Source: SYFY01 sp041752315 (lineage in GTDB: Bacteria > Pseudomonadota > Gammaproteobacteria > Pseudomonadales > Azotimanducaceae). From it: 64,000 bases of DNA. Under the pieces are notes generated by a model. That model was given only the letters and a program-made list of their open reading frames with translations, ran no database searches and was not told the origin of the DNA. Shown here piece after piece: positions 35,772-44,403 of this stretch; positions within the stretch are counted from its first letter, which is position 1; the number at the start of each line of letters is the position of its first letter. The DNA is taken from the NCBI GenBank assembly GCA_041752315.1, contig JBGSHJ010000021.1, positions 62,001 to 126,000 on the forward strand. Reading direction: 5' to 3'. A program made the translations under genes and the position numbers.

Positions 35772-35772
35772 C

Positions 35773-37035
35773 TCAACGACCCTTCATCGAAGCAAAGAAC
35801 TGGTCATTGGTCTTGGTGTCCTTGAGCCTCGTGAGCATGAACTCGATCGCAGCGACGTCATCCATTTCGTGCAGAAGTTTGCGCAGTATCCAGACGCGTT
35901 GCAGTTCTTCCTCACTCATCAGCAGCTCTTCCCGACGTGTGCCCGAGCGTCGGATATTGATGGCGGGATAAACCCGCTTTTCGGCAATCTTTCTCTCAAG
36001 ATGAAGTTCCAGATTGCCTGTACCCTTGAACTCTTCGTAGATCACTTCATCCATCTTCGATCCGGTCTCCACCAGTGCGGTGGCGACGATGGTGAGGCTT
36101 CCGCCTTCTTCGATGTTGCGTGCGGCACCAAAAAAGCGTTTTGGTCGCTCAAGTGCGTGGGCATCAACACCTCCCGTCAGAACCTTGCCCGACGAAGGAA
36201 CGATCGTGTTGTAGGCACGTGCGAGTCGGGTAATCGAGTCCAGCAGGATCACGACATCCTTCTGGTGTTCAACGAGACGCTTGGCTTTTTCGATCACCAT
36301 TTCGGCAACCTGCACGTGACGTGACGGAGGCTCGTCAAACGTACTTGCAACAACCTCACCCCGTACCGAGCGTTGCATGTCGGTGACTTCTTCCGGCCTT
36401 TCGTCGATCAACAGCACGATCATGACAACTTCGGGATAGTTGGCAGTAATGGACTGCGCGATGTTCTGCAACACCAGTGTCTTGCCTGCCTTTGGAGGCG
36501 AGACTATCAAGGCCCGCTGGCCTCTGCCGATCGGCGCAATCAGGTCTATCACTCGGGCAGTCAGGTCTTCGGTACTGCCATTGCCCCTCTCCAGCATCAT
36601 TCGCTTGTTGGCGAAGAGAGGCGTCAGGTTTTCGAAAAGGATGTTGTTTTTCTTGCTGTTAGGCTCACTGAAGTTGACTTCGTCGACCTTCAGCAGTGCA
36701 AAGTAGCGCTCACCGTCTTTAGGTGGGCGGATCTTGCCGGATATGCTGTCACCGGTCCGCAGGTTGAATCGGCGAATCTGACTCGGAGAAACGTAGATGT
36801 CGTCGGGACCGGCGAGATAGGAACTGTCAGGCGAGCGCAGGAATCCAAAACCATCCTGCAGGATTTCCAGAACCCCTTCACCGCTGATCTCGTCCCCGTT
36901 CTTGGACTGCTTGCGAACGATGGCTGCGATGACTTCCTGCTTGCGTGATCGGGCGGTGTTTTCCAGCCCGAGCTCACGGGCCATTTCGATAAGATCGCCG
37001 ACCGGCAGGCGTTTGAGGTCTGTGAGATTGGTCAT
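35773..37035 (-). CDS. rho: Transcription termination factor Rho
   Basis: Rho is an RNA-dependent ATPase that terminates transcription. The 420-residue product has the N-terminal Rho-N helix bundle (NLTDLKRLPVGDLIEMAREL), the cold-shock-like RNA site GFGFLRSPDSSYLAGPDDIYVSPSQIRRFNLR, Walker A in PPKAGKTLVLQ near residue 180, and the Q/R-loop sequences. It is preceded by a long leader with a candidate promoter and a large hairpin, and is downstream of trxA, as in many gammaproteobacteria. Confidence 0.97.
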   Translation of the reverse strand: MTNLTDLKRLPVGDLIEMARELGLENTARSRKQEVIAAIVRKQSKNGDEISGEGVLEILQDGFGFLRSPDSSYLAGPDDIYVSPSQIRRFNLRTGDSISGKIRPPKDGERYFALLKVDEVNFSEPNSKKNNILFENLTPLFANKRMMLERGNGSTEDLTARVIDLIAPIGRGQRALIVSPPKAGKTLVLQNIAQSITANYPEVVMIVLLIDERPEEVTDMQRSVRGEVVASTFDEPPSRHVQVAEMVIEKAKRLVEHQKDVVILLDSITRLARAYNTIVPSSGKVLTGGVDAHALERPKRFFGAARNIEEGGSLTIVATALVETGSKMDEVIYEEFKGTGNLELHLERKIAEKRVYPAINIRRSGTRREELLMSEEELQRVWILRKLLHEMDDVAAIEFMLTRLKDTKTNDQFFASMKGR

Positions 37036-37197
37036 GATATAGATTGGCTCTTCCGTGGATTCGGTTCAGGTGCATTCGCCCGGGGACTTGTTGCCGTTGG
37101 TCATAAACGGGAAAGACAGCGAACAAGAGAAAATTAGGGCGGGAAACAGGTGGTACGTTGACAGGCGTTCGTTACTGACAAATCAACGCTTGGTCCA

Positions 37198-37225
37198 AGT
37201 GTAGTGTTTTGGGTTTGAGCGTCAA
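37198..37225 (-). promoter_or_regulatory. Candidate sigma70 promoter for rho
   Basis: On the minus strand TTGACG (37225-37220) and TACACT (37203-37198) are separated by 16 bases, a good sigma70 match. Initiation would leave a leader of roughly 155 bases before rho. Confidence 0.55.
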
Positions 37226-37253
37226 GAGCGTTTTGGCCGGATCTGCAGAAGCC

Positions 37254-37297
37254 GTGATCAGCTTGGTGGGCTTCCAGATGCCCAGGTCGCTGATCAC
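37254..37297 (-). terminator. Long hairpin downstream of trxA
   Basis: Outer arms GTGATCAGC (37254-37262) and GCTGATCAC (37289-37297) match perfectly, and an inner GGGC / GCCC pair extends the stem. It lies 50 bases after the trxA stop and upstream of the rho promoter. No T-run follows, so it may limit read-through or stabilise trxA mRNA. Confidence 0.5.
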
Positions 37298-37347
37298 AAG
37301 CCCTGTGCGCGCGGTCGTCCGAGTCCTGACAACAACCAGCACTGATT

Positions 37348-37674
37348 TCAGATATTGCTGTCCAGGAACGCTGCCAGTTGGGATTTCGACAGAGCCCCGA
37401 CCTTGGTCGCCTCAACCTCTCCGTTCTTGAACAGCATCAGGGTTGGTATCCCACGAATGCCATATCGGGCTGGCGTTTGCTGGTTGGCGTCGATATCCAT
37501 CTTGCAGACCTTGATCTTGTCGGAATACTCGCCGGCAATCTCTTCCAGAATGGGGGCGATCATCTTGCAGGGGCCACACCAGGTTGCCCAGTAGTCCACC
37601 AGTACCGGCTTGTCGGACTTCAGGACGTCGGATTCAAAACCATCATCGGTGATATGCACGATTCGTTCGGACAT
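37348..37674 (-). CDS. trxA: Thioredoxin
   Basis: The 108-residue protein is a canonical thioredoxin with redox centre WCGPC at 32-36, the cis-Pro motif IRGIPTLMLFKNGE and LVDYWATWCGPCKMIAP. It reduces disulfides in cytosolic proteins such as ribonucleotide reductase. It stands upstream of rho on the same strand, and divergent from ppx, matching Pseudomonas order. Confidence 0.97.
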   Translation of the reverse strand: MSERIVHITDDGFESDVLKSDKPVLVDYWATWCGPCKMIAPILEEIAGEYSDKIKVCKMDIDANQQTPARYGIRGIPTLMLFKNGEVEATKVGALSKSQLAAFLDSNI

Positions 37675-37825
37675 TGGCTTTCTCGTCAGCGTTGAACTGT
37701 AGATAGTGAGGATGTTATCACCAATTCTGCTGCCGAAAACGTGCCTCGATCCCGTTGCAAAATGAGTAGTGGCGCTATTCTCGAGATTCCAGCAGAAAAA
37801 CCAACTTGTAGCCGTGGTCGAGAAG

Positions 37826-39361
37826 ATGCTTTTACCACCAGAGCCTCACCTATTCGCAGAACGGGATGTGTGGGCGGCAGTTGACCTTGGTTCGAACAAC
37901 TTCCAGATGCTGATCGTCCGTCGCGTACATGACGAAATCGTGGTGGTCGATCGATTGAAGGACAAGGTCCAGTTGTTGCAAGGCATGGCGGCTCACCGCC
38001 TGCAGCCTTCAGCAATCGAGCGTGGTCTTCAGGTTCTGCGGCGATATCATCAAAGATTACGGGAGATTCCTCCCTCAAGATTGAGCGTCGTGGGTACTTT
38101 CGCGCTGCGTTTTGCCGAGAATCGCGCCGAGTTCCTTGTTCCCGCACAGGGGATTCTGGGGCAACCGGTCGAAGTGCTTTCCGGCCACGACGAGGCCAGG
38201 CTCATCGATCTGGCAGTGAGCCGGCACCTGGATGATGCACTCGAACGTTCCAGACCGGACAGTCAACGGCTGGTTCTGGATATTGGCGGCGGCAGTACGG
38301 AGCTGGCGCGAAGCGAGTGGGAATCAGGCCGTCGTGAATTGGTGGAAGCAACCTCGATACCGTTGGGGTGCGTCGCCCTGATGGACCAGTTTTTCAGTCA
38401 CTCCGAAGTGGTCGGGCGGGCCTATCCGCAAGCGCGGGAATGGGCGTTGTCGTTGCTGCAGGAACTCGGCGTCCAGTCTGCCAACGGTGCCGACGTTGTG
38501 GGGACCTCAGGAACGCTTGAGTCCATTGTTACGGTATGTGAAGCCAGTGGGTTCAGCCGTGGTGAAGTGTCTGCAGACGCGCTGAGAAGAGTGGAAGACG
38601 CGATTGTCGGTGGTTTGTGGCTTGCCGATTTTGGAATCCCGGGCCTGCCACCGGAACGGGTTGATATTTTCCCCGCAGGTGTCGCCATCCTCAGCGCCTT
38701 CATGGAGACACTGGAGATCGAGCGTGTTCGTTTTTGTAGCGCAACGCTGCCGCACGGAGTCCTCTATGCCGGCATGGGACTTGGAGCAGACAACGGCTCG
38801 GTGCTCGAAGCCGTAGTTGCAACGGCCGCCCGTTTTGGTGTCGATCCGGCACAGGGTGATCGCATCCGGAGGCAGGCGCTGACTCTTTTGCAGAGCCTCG
38901 TCGACGGGATTGTGGATGAGCGTCACGAACAGATCCTGGTCTTTGCGGCGATGTTGCTGGAGATCGGTCTGCACATAGGAGTGCAGGGATATCACCGGCA
39001 TGGCGCCTATATTCTGCAGCACAGCGAGATACGCGGATTGTCCCCCAAAGCCAAGGAGGCATTGGTGATGCTGGTTCGCTGCCATCGACGTACCTGGCCT
39101 TCGGGTCTGCAGACAGAGGGAGAGCGGCTCGGTTATCGCCAGCTTGCTGATGTTCTGATCTCGGTGCGTCTGGCAGTGATCCTGGAGCGTTCACACACCG
39201 ATTTGCATTCCCCCGAAGGAGTGGTGCTCTCCAGAGTTGACAGTGAATTGGTCCTACGTTTGCCGACGGGTTGGTTGGCAGCCCATCCGCTTTCGGCTGA
39301 TGAGCTCAGTCAGGAACAGCACCTGCTGAAGGGCCAGGGAATAAACCTCAGGCTTGCATGA
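37826..39361 (+). CDS. ppx: Exopolyphosphatase (Ppx/GppA family)
   Basis: Ppx degrades inorganic polyphosphate. The N-terminal actin-like ATPase fold reads WAAVDLGSNNFQMLIV, then DIGGGSTELARSEW and GTSGTLESIVTV as phosphate loops. The C-terminal HD-like helical domain follows. ATG 37826 gives about 511 residues, close to relatives; GTG 37769 would add a short leader without obvious homology. The gene faces trxA divergently and hemB convergently with 14 overlapping bases, exactly the Pseudomonas layout. Confidence 0.93.
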   Translation: MLLPPEPHLFAERDVWAAVDLGSNNFQMLIVRRVHDEIVVVDRLKDKVQLLQGMAAHRLQPSAIERGLQVLRRYHQRLREIPPSRLSVVGTFALRFAENRAEFLVPAQGILGQPVEVLSGHDEARLIDLAVSRHLDDALERSRPDSQRLVLDIGGGSTELARSEWESGRRELVEATSIPLGCVALMDQFFSHSEVVGRAYPQAREWALSLLQELGVQSANGADVVGTSGTLESIVTVCEASGFSRGEVSADALRRVEDAIVGGLWLADFGIPGLPPERVDIFPAGVAILSAFMETLEIERVRFCSATLPHGVLYAGMGLGADNGSVLEAVVATAARFGVDPAQGDRIRRQALTLLQSLVDGIVDERHEQILVFAAMLLEIGLHIGVQGYHRHGAYILQHSEIRGLSPKAKEALVMLVRCHRRTWPSGLQTEGERLGYRQLADVLISVRLAVILERSHTDLHSPEGVVLSRVDSELVLRLPTGWLAAHPLSADELSQEQHLLKGQGINLRLA

Positions 39362-40340
39362 GTTCGGCTGCTCGAGGCGCGAAGTAGGTCAAAATGCCAC
39401 TGGCACCCGCCCGCTTGCAGCAAAGCAGTGATTCCAGAATGACCTTTTCGGCCAGCCATCCACGACGAATCGCTTCTGCGTGCATCGCGTACTCGCCACT
39501 AACCTGATACACGAAAGTCGGGACTTCAAAGCGTTCACGCACCCGGCGAACGATATCAAGATAGGGCATGCCCGGTTTGACCATGACCATATCTGCACCC
39601 TCGCTGATATCGAGGGCCACTTCATGCAAGGCCTCCTCGGAATTTGCAGGGTCCATCTGGTAGGTGTCCTTGCCTGCAGTACCCAGGGTGGCGGAGGAGC
39701 CGACAGCATCACGAAAGGGGCCGTAGTAGGCGGAAGCATACTTGGCAGCGTAGGACATGATTGCCGTGTGGGCGTGTCCGTGTTCATCAAGCGCTGTCCG
39801 GATCGCACCGACACGGCCGTCCATCATGTCTGATGGAGCGATGACGTCGGATCCCGCAGCGGCGCAGACTTGTGCCTGTACCTGTAGCGCTTTGACAGTG
39901 ACGTCGTTGTCGATATGCCCATCCGGGCTGATGACACCATCGTGGCCGTGGGATGTGTAGGGGTCGAGGGCGGCATCGGTAATCACCCCCAACCCGGGGA
40001 CTGCGCTCTTCACTGCCCTGATGGCGCGTGGCACCAGACCGTCTGGATTTGCGGCTTCTTCACCCAATGGTGTTCGCAATGCCTTGATGACATTGGGAAA
40101 CAGGGCAATTGCCGGAATGCCGAGAGCGTATGCACGCTGGGCCTCGGAGCACAGCAGATCGATCGAGAGCCTGTCGACCCCAGGCATGGACAAAACAGTT
40201 TCACGCCTGCCTTCGCCGTCAATCACGAACATCGGGTAGATAAGATCGCCGGGAGACAGTTCGTTCTCCCTTACCAGCCGGCGAAGGAAAGGGAGTCGTC
40301 GATTGCGACGCATGCGGGTCTGGGGAAATCGACGTTCCAT
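39348..40340 (-). CDS. hemB: Delta-aminolevulinic acid dehydratase
   Basis: HemB condenses two aminolevulinate molecules to porphobilinogen. The product has MRRNRRLPFLRRLVRENELS near the start, the Schiff-base lysine in MVMVKPGMPYLD and AAKYASAYYGPFRDAVGS-like active-site sequence (YAAKYASAYYGPF). ATG 40340 (MERRFPQTRMRRN) matches relatives; ATG 40352, directly behind the TetR stop, is an alternative. The longer frame to 40475 overlaps tetR and is not needed. About 330 residues are typical for the family. Confidence 0.96.
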   Translation of the reverse strand: MERRFPQTRMRRNRRLPFLRRLVRENELSPGDLIYPMFVIDGEGRRETVLSMPGVDRLSIDLLCSEAQRAYALGIPAIALFPNVIKALRTPLGEEAANPDGLVPRAIRAVKSAVPGLGVITDAALDPYTSHGHDGVISPDGHIDNDVTVKALQVQAQVCAAAGSDVIAPSDMMDGRVGAIRTALDEHGHAHTAIMSYAAKYASAYYGPFRDAVGSSATLGTAGKDTYQMDPANSEEALHEVALDISEGADMVMVKPGMPYLDIVRRVRERFEVPTFVYQVSGEYAMHAEAIRRGWLAEKVILESLLCCKRAGASGILTYFAPRAAELMQA

Positions 40341-40353
40341 GGATGTGACCATT

Positions 40354-40923
40354 CTAGTTGTAGAGTTCAAGCTGCTTGCGCATGCGTTTGACGCTGCGCT
40401 CGATACAGGTCTCGTCCCCGATAAGCTGGCCGAGGAGAGATGCTCCATATAATCCACAAAGCATCGCTTCAGCAAGGCGGGTTGCGCGTTTGGGCTTCAC
40501 TCCGCGAAGACCAATCAGGCTTGATTCGAGCACAATCTGCCAATCGTTGATCTGCGCCTTGATGGTCTCCCGAACAGGACCCGGTGCTGCCTGGCCGAGC
40601 ACTGAGAGCAGACAAGGCCGACTACCATTTCCCGTATAGCTGAGGAATCCGTCCAGGAAGGCCCCAAGTCGCTCACCTGAAGGCGCCTGGGTGCGAAGCA
40701 CCTTGAACGCTTGCTGTTCCGCAGTCTCGATGGCGTGTTTCACAAGTACAGCCGCCATTTCCGCTTTACCGCCGGGAAAGTGGTGGTACAGGCTCGCCTT
40801 GCTCAGTCCTGCGCTTGAGGCCAGTGCCGCGATGGATGCGCCATCGTATCCATGAGCCAGAAAGACTTGCGCCAGGCGTTCACAAAGGCTGTCCAGACTG
40901 GTTGTTTGGGATCGAGAATACAT
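40354..40923 (-). CDS. TetR-family transcriptional regulator
   Basis: The 189-residue regulator has the N-terminal helix-turn-helix (QVFLAHGYDGASIAALASSAGLSKASLYHHFPGGK) and a variable helical ligand-binding domain. ATG 40923 is preferred; the longer frame to 40965 runs through the operator-like palindrome. The C-terminal half resembles regulators with a TetR_C_7-like fold, but the inducer is unknown. It precedes hemB by about 13 bases and diverges from an ECF sigma gene, with palindromes in between that suggest autoregulation. Confidence 0.85.
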   Translation of the reverse strand: MYSRSQTTSLDSLCERLAQVFLAHGYDGASIAALASSAGLSKASLYHHFPGGKAEMAAVLVKHAIETAEQQAFKVLRTQAPSGERLGAFLDGFLSYTGNGSRPCLLSVLGQAAPGPVRETIKAQINDWQIVLESSLIGLRGVKPKRATRLAEAMLCGLYGASLLGQLIGDETCIERSVKRMRKQLELYN

Positions 40924-40937
40924 GTGCTTATGTTGAA

Positions 40938-40951
40938 CGAACGATCGTTCG
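40938..40951. promoter_or_regulatory. TetR-type operator 1
   Basis: CGAACGATCGTTCG is a perfect 14-base palindrome 15 bases upstream of the tetR start, ideally placed for autorepression. Confidence 0.65.
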
Positions 40952-41109
40952 AAGGAAAGTGGCAAGGATAGAGGGATTACAACTCTATGAAATACTTAGG
41001 ATATTTCCATGTAAACAGCGATTGGTGACAATGAAATCCCACGTTTTAGTTTGTTTCGGTAGAAAAAACCGGATGTCACCAAACGCCAGGCATCCGCTGA
41101 ACTTTTAAG

Positions 41110-41125
41110 GACCGATCGTTCGGTC
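41110..41125. promoter_or_regulatory. TetR-type operator 2
   Basis: GACCGATCGTTCGGTC has 6-base inverted arms (GACCGA / TCGGTC) around four bases, and shares GATCGTTCG with operator 1. It could extend repression towards the sigma-factor gene. Confidence 0.6.
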
Positions 41126-41165
41126 AGGATGATTTGGTGTGTGTTTCGGCCGGTCCGCAAAAACA

Positions 41166-41191
41166 GGAACCAGGTCCCGGACCCAGTCAGT
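41166..41191 (+). promoter_or_regulatory. ECF-type promoter candidate
   Basis: GGAACC (41166-41171), a 15-base spacer and TCAGT (41187-41191) fit the general sigmaE-like pattern. It lies about 107 bases before the sigma gene and could give autoregulation. Confidence 0.4.
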
Positions 41192-41297
41192 CGATGACCG
41201 GTACCAGCGACTGCAGTGCGAGGCGTTTCCGCGGCTGGCATGAGATATATTTGCTTTCGGGCCGCGACGTTTTTATCAGCTGAGGCATCCTTGCCAG

Positions 41298-41846
41298 ATG
41301 GCAGGATTTGCGGACATTGACATTCCTCCCGAACTGGCGCGGGCCGTGATCCTTGGAGATCGGGATGCATCCGGCCGCTTGTTTCAGCTCCTTGCGCCGG
41401 CTGTGCTGAGTACGGCGTGGAGAATGCTTGGGAGTCGCCCGGCAGCAGAGGAAGTCCTGCAGGACGTGTTTATCCAGGTCCTCGACCGCGCATCCGGCAT
41501 TGAGCACCCCAGCGCGATTCTGGGTTGGATTCGGACCGTGGCAATCAATCAGTGCCTCATGCGTCTGCGCTCACCATGGGTGCAGCGCAAGGCAGCGGAA
41601 GAGCCTGAGGATGTGGTCGACCACCTGGATGGCGAAGATCGTCTGGGCGGGATTGCGGATATCGAGAAAGTTCTGGCACGCCTGCAACCGGAAACTCGCC
41701 TGGTGATCTGGCTCCACGACGTCGAAGGTTATACACACCGGGAGATCGGCGACCTTATGGGAAAGACGCCAAGTTACTCAAAATCTCAACTGTCGAGAGG
41801 ATACGAGTTCCTCCTGACACATTGGCAGGGCCAGAATGGAAAATAA
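41298..41846 (+). CDS. ECF-type RNA polymerase sigma factor
   Basis: The 182-residue protein has sigma region 2 in LFQLLAPAVLSTAWRMLGSRPAAEEVLQDVFIQVL (about 29-63) and region 4 in the C-terminal third: VLARLQPETRLVIWLHDVEGYTHREIGDLMGKTPSYSKSQLSRGYEFL. This is typical of group IV extracytoplasmic sigma factors. It overlaps the next, putative anti-sigma gene by 11 bases, a common sign of paired control. No known subgroup was assigned. Confidence 0.9.
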   Translation: MAGFADIDIPPELARAVILGDRDASGRLFQLLAPAVLSTAWRMLGSRPAAEEVLQDVFIQVLDRASGIEHPSAILGWIRTVAINQCLMRLRSPWVQRKAAEEPEDVVDHLDGEDRLGGIADIEKVLARLQPETRLVIWLHDVEGYTHREIGDLMGKTPSYSKSQLSRGYEFLLTHWQGQNGK

Positions 41847-42441
41847 ACCGACAATCGCCGAGTTGCTCGCCTTCCGTGACTCAGAGCCGGTGGCAGCAGA
41901 ACTGGAGGCGAGAATTGAACGAGATGTCGAAGCACGCGACCGGTTGGCCATTCTGCGCGAAATCAAGGCTGCCCTCGGTGGACTGCCGAATGAACTGGGC
42001 CCGGATCCGGACCATTGGGAAAAAATTCAGCTTGAACATGAGAGACGATCCTTCCGCCTGCGCGGTTCGCGTCAGTCAGCGTGGCCCATGGCATTGGTCG
42101 CCAGTGCATTGATCATTGCAATGGCGCTGCTGATACGTCCTTCTCTGGAAGACGATGCCACCGATCTGTCGCTTGCCAGGCTGGCAGTGTTGCAGGATCG
42201 TTCACGGGCTCTCGAAGCAGAGCTGATGAGCGCTTCCCGCCACGCAGGAACTCCCAGCGAACAGGCGTTGTTTTTCAGGCTCGCTGATGTGGACGCGCAA
42301 CTGTCGGACGTCGACGGCGGCGACTCGCTTTCATTGATCCAGCAAAGAGAACTGTTGTGGCAGCGTCGCGTCGAGCTGATGGAGGCGCTCCAGGCTGTGC
42401 AACGACCGCTCGATCCGAGACCCCAGTACGCGGTCTACTGA
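41836..42441 (+). CDS. Putative membrane anti-sigma factor
   Basis: The 201-residue protein has a cytosolic N terminus of about 88 residues, one membrane segment (about 90-105, ALVASALIIAMALLI) and a helical, presumably periplasmic C-terminal domain. This matches the general anti-sigma layout. No zinc-binding His-x3-Cys-x2-Cys motif is visible. Overlap with the sigma gene by 11 bases and the PDZ protein following support the role. The call rests on context more than homology. Confidence 0.62.
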   Translation: MENKPTIAELLAFRDSEPVAAELEARIERDVEARDRLAILREIKAALGGLPNELGPDPDHWEKIQLEHERRSFRLRGSRQSAWPMALVASALIIAMALLIRPSLEDDATDLSLARLAVLQDRSRALEAELMSASRHAGTPSEQALFFRLADVDAQLSDVDGGDSLSLIQQRELLWQRRVELMEALQAVQRPLDPRPQYAVY

Positions 42442-42458
42442 AGAGGAGAATTGAGATC

Positions 42459-43418
42459 ATGAATCCAGGACCTTTCCTTCGCGCATTCTGGAATATTGCA
42501 GCAATACTCGCTGCGCTCTGGACTCTGCCTTCCCAAGCGGGTGACAACGACGACCATGCCAAGGCAGATGCGCGCGTGGAAGCGGCAAGGGAGAAACTCG
42601 ATGCGGCCGCGGCAGAACTGCGCGCTGCCGTTGTTGAATCCTATTCGCACTCCCAGACCAAGCATGAGAGAGCTTTTCTCGGCATTCTGCTTGAACACGA
42701 CGGCGATGAGACCGGCGTTCAGCTTTCGGGTGTAACTCCTGGGGGCGGTGCCGCGGCTGCGGGTCTTGCATCCGGCGATGTCCTGATCCGGGTTGACGAT
42801 GTTGATCTGGTGGGCAGGAAGGATCCAGGTCCTGTCCTGCTCAAGGTTGTCCAGACACTCAAACCCGGCGATGTCGTGAATTTGACCTATCGGCGTGGGG
42901 GGATGGAAAAAACCGTCGAAGTAGTTACCACAGGGATGGTTCGGAGTGCGCTGGCGACGATCGAGCCAAAACTGGCGCCATGGGTCGAAGAAGAGTCATT
43001 CAAGTCCATAACGAAGTTCATGCTGGAGCCGGATCCCGGTAGTGCCGTGCTTATCGATGTGGCAGGCGATCTGGCGCAGTACTTCGGAGTGGAACGCGGC
43101 ATCCTGATCGTGCACGTCCCAGATCTGCCAGGGGGTTTCAAGGCCGGGGATCTGCTGCTTTCCGTCGAAGAACAAACACCGACCAACGCCAGCGAAGCAC
43201 AGACCAATCTCTTCGAGGGCAATGAAACGAGGCAAGTTGTGGTCCGACGTCAGGGTAGACAGACCTCGTTGGTCATCAACCCTTCCGACTATCGAGTGGA
43301 GGGCCAGAATCGTGTTTATGTCTATCGCTTTGATGACAGGAAGGAAAAGGGTGCACCGGGAACACCAGAAACAGCGCCTGCCGCTATGCGTCCGGCAAAT
43401 CAGCGACCGGGTCCATGA
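42459..43418 (+). CDS. Exported protein with two PDZ-like domains
   Basis: ATG 42459, with AGGAG ten bases upstream, gives a 319-residue protein with a signal peptide (up to about residue 27, SQAG). After a short coiled coil come two PDZ-like regions: AFLGILLEHDGDETGVQLSG with GAAAAGLASGDVLIRVDDVD, and a second in YFGVERGILIVHVPDLPGGFKAGDLLLSVEEQT. No protease domain is attached, so it may act as an adaptor or sensor for the upstream anti-sigma factor. It overlaps the convergent kinase gene by 35 bases. Confidence 0.78.
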   Translation: MNPGPFLRAFWNIAAILAALWTLPSQAGDNDDHAKADARVEAAREKLDAAAAELRAAVVESYSHSQTKHERAFLGILLEHDGDETGVQLSGVTPGGGAAAAGLASGDVLIRVDDVDLVGRKDPGPVLLKVVQTLKPGDVVNLTYRRGGMEKTVEVVTTGMVRSALATIEPKLAPWVEEESFKSITKFMLEPDPGSAVLIDVAGDLAQYFGVERGILIVHVPDLPGGFKAGDLLLSVEEQTPTNASEAQTNLFEGNETRQVVVRRQGRQTSLVINPSDYRVEGQNRVYVYRFDDRKEKGAPGTPETAPAAMRPANQRPGP

Positions 43419-44403
43419 GACACTTGATGGTCGACCTGCCCATGGCTGCGTGCTTCGGGTGATCTGCAAGTCCGGTAGCCAGGAGAGTCGCGCCGTAGAA
43501 TGCCGCCCAGCCTCTTGCTCTGCGCATCAAGGAAGTGGCCTCTGAAGGGGTCAGTGGAAAGCGGATCATGGCCAGGTATTGCGCAATGGCATCGTTACGC
43601 ATCGGCGAGTCCTGAATCAACATCCAAAAACTGCCAAGATCGCTTGCCGGATCACCGGTAGTGACATCCCCCCAGTCGATCACGGCGGACAACGAGCCGG
43701 CATTGCAAAGCACATTCCGGGCGTGTGGATCTCCGTGAATCCAGACCCGAAGGGGAGAGGGTGGTTGGGACAATGCGAGTTGCCAGATGTCGCTGATCTG
43801 ATCTGGTATCGGTTCGCCCAAACGTTCGAGTTCCTGGACTCTGTCCGCCATGCTTGTCTGGCGGACGTTGATGTCCACTCCACGATACGGATTTGTCGGA
43901 GCGGTGGGATCTGCACCTGAATGATACGGTCGATGAAGGTTTGCCATGAAGGCAGCCCAGGCAGACACGCCTTGCCTGGCCAGTGGTTGCCTGCTCACCG
44001 TTTCCCCCTGGAAAAAGGGAATCACGCTCCAATGCCAGGGAAACTGCGGACCAGGCTGACCGCAGATCACCGGCACCGGAATGGGAATGTTGAGTCGCGA
44101 TTGCAGGAACGGCAGGATCAGCTGCTCGTTGCGGAGCAGGATGTCCGCTGATTGCCGACGTGGGATCCGAACCAGGTGACTGCCACCCAAACGGAACATC
44201 CTGTTATCCCAGCCCTCGTCGAAAGGCTCGATGGATAATTTCGACCAGGCAACTGCCTGAGTCTCGAGCAATCGATGTACCAGTGCTGTGTCCACGGGGA
44301 TTTCCGCAGTCGGTGAGCCGACGGGAGCCAGCCGGACTTCTGGCTGCCCTGTTGCACCGGCGCGTTCAGGACGATCGCTCAAGCCCGCCGGGCTCCTAGT
44401 CAT
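43384..44403 (-). CDS. Aminoglycoside-phosphotransferase-fold kinase
   Basis: The protein has the APH/choline-kinase fold: an N-terminal ATP-binding lobe with DNRMFRLGGSHLVRIPRR, the catalytic VWIHGDPHARNVLCN Brenner motif, and the metal-binding VIDWGDVTTGDPASDLG. It probably phosphorylates a small alcohol or amino sugar; antibiotic resistance is not implied. Start ATG 44403 overlaps the yheS stop by eight bases and a small GC hairpin follows it; a downstream TTG (after AGGAG) is possible. The longer frame to 44457 is antisense-like. Confidence 0.8.
   Translation of the reverse strand: MTRSPAGLSDRPERAGATGQPEVRLAPVGSPTAEIPVDTALVHRLLETQAVAWSKLSIEPFDEGWDNRMFRLGGSHLVRIPRRQSADILLRNEQLILPFLQSRLNIPIPVPVICGQPGPQFPWHWSVIPFFQGETVSRQPLARQGVSAWAAFMANLHRPYHSGADPTAPTNPYRGVDINVRQTSMADRVQELERLGEPIPDQISDIWQLALSQPPSPLRVWIHGDPHARNVLCNAGSLSAVIDWGDVTTGDPASDLGSFWMLIQDSPMRNDAIAQYLAMIRFPLTPSEATSLMRRARGWAAFYGATLLATGLADHPKHAAMGRSTIKCLMDPVADLPDA

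Larger units (their letters stand above)
37036..37347 (-). other. rho leader region between trxA and rho
   Basis: No conserved protein is visible in this 312-base gap. It contains a candidate rho promoter (37198-37225) and, upstream of it, an imperfect hairpin (37254-37297). Several short open frames appear on both strands but lack homology. It could hold an mRNA leader or a short rhoL-like peptide, which I could not confirm. Confidence 0.6.
40924..41297. other. Divergent control region between tetR and the sigma factor gene
   Basis: No coding sequence is convincing in this 374-base interval. It holds two TetR-like palindromes (40938-40951, 41110-41125), an ECF-like promoter (41166-41191) and a possible TATATT -10 at 41246-41251. 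Confidence 0.6.

Noticed and set aside
43384..44403. Antibiotic resistance kinase
   Set aside because: The fold is shared by many metabolic kinases and nothing in context supports resistance.
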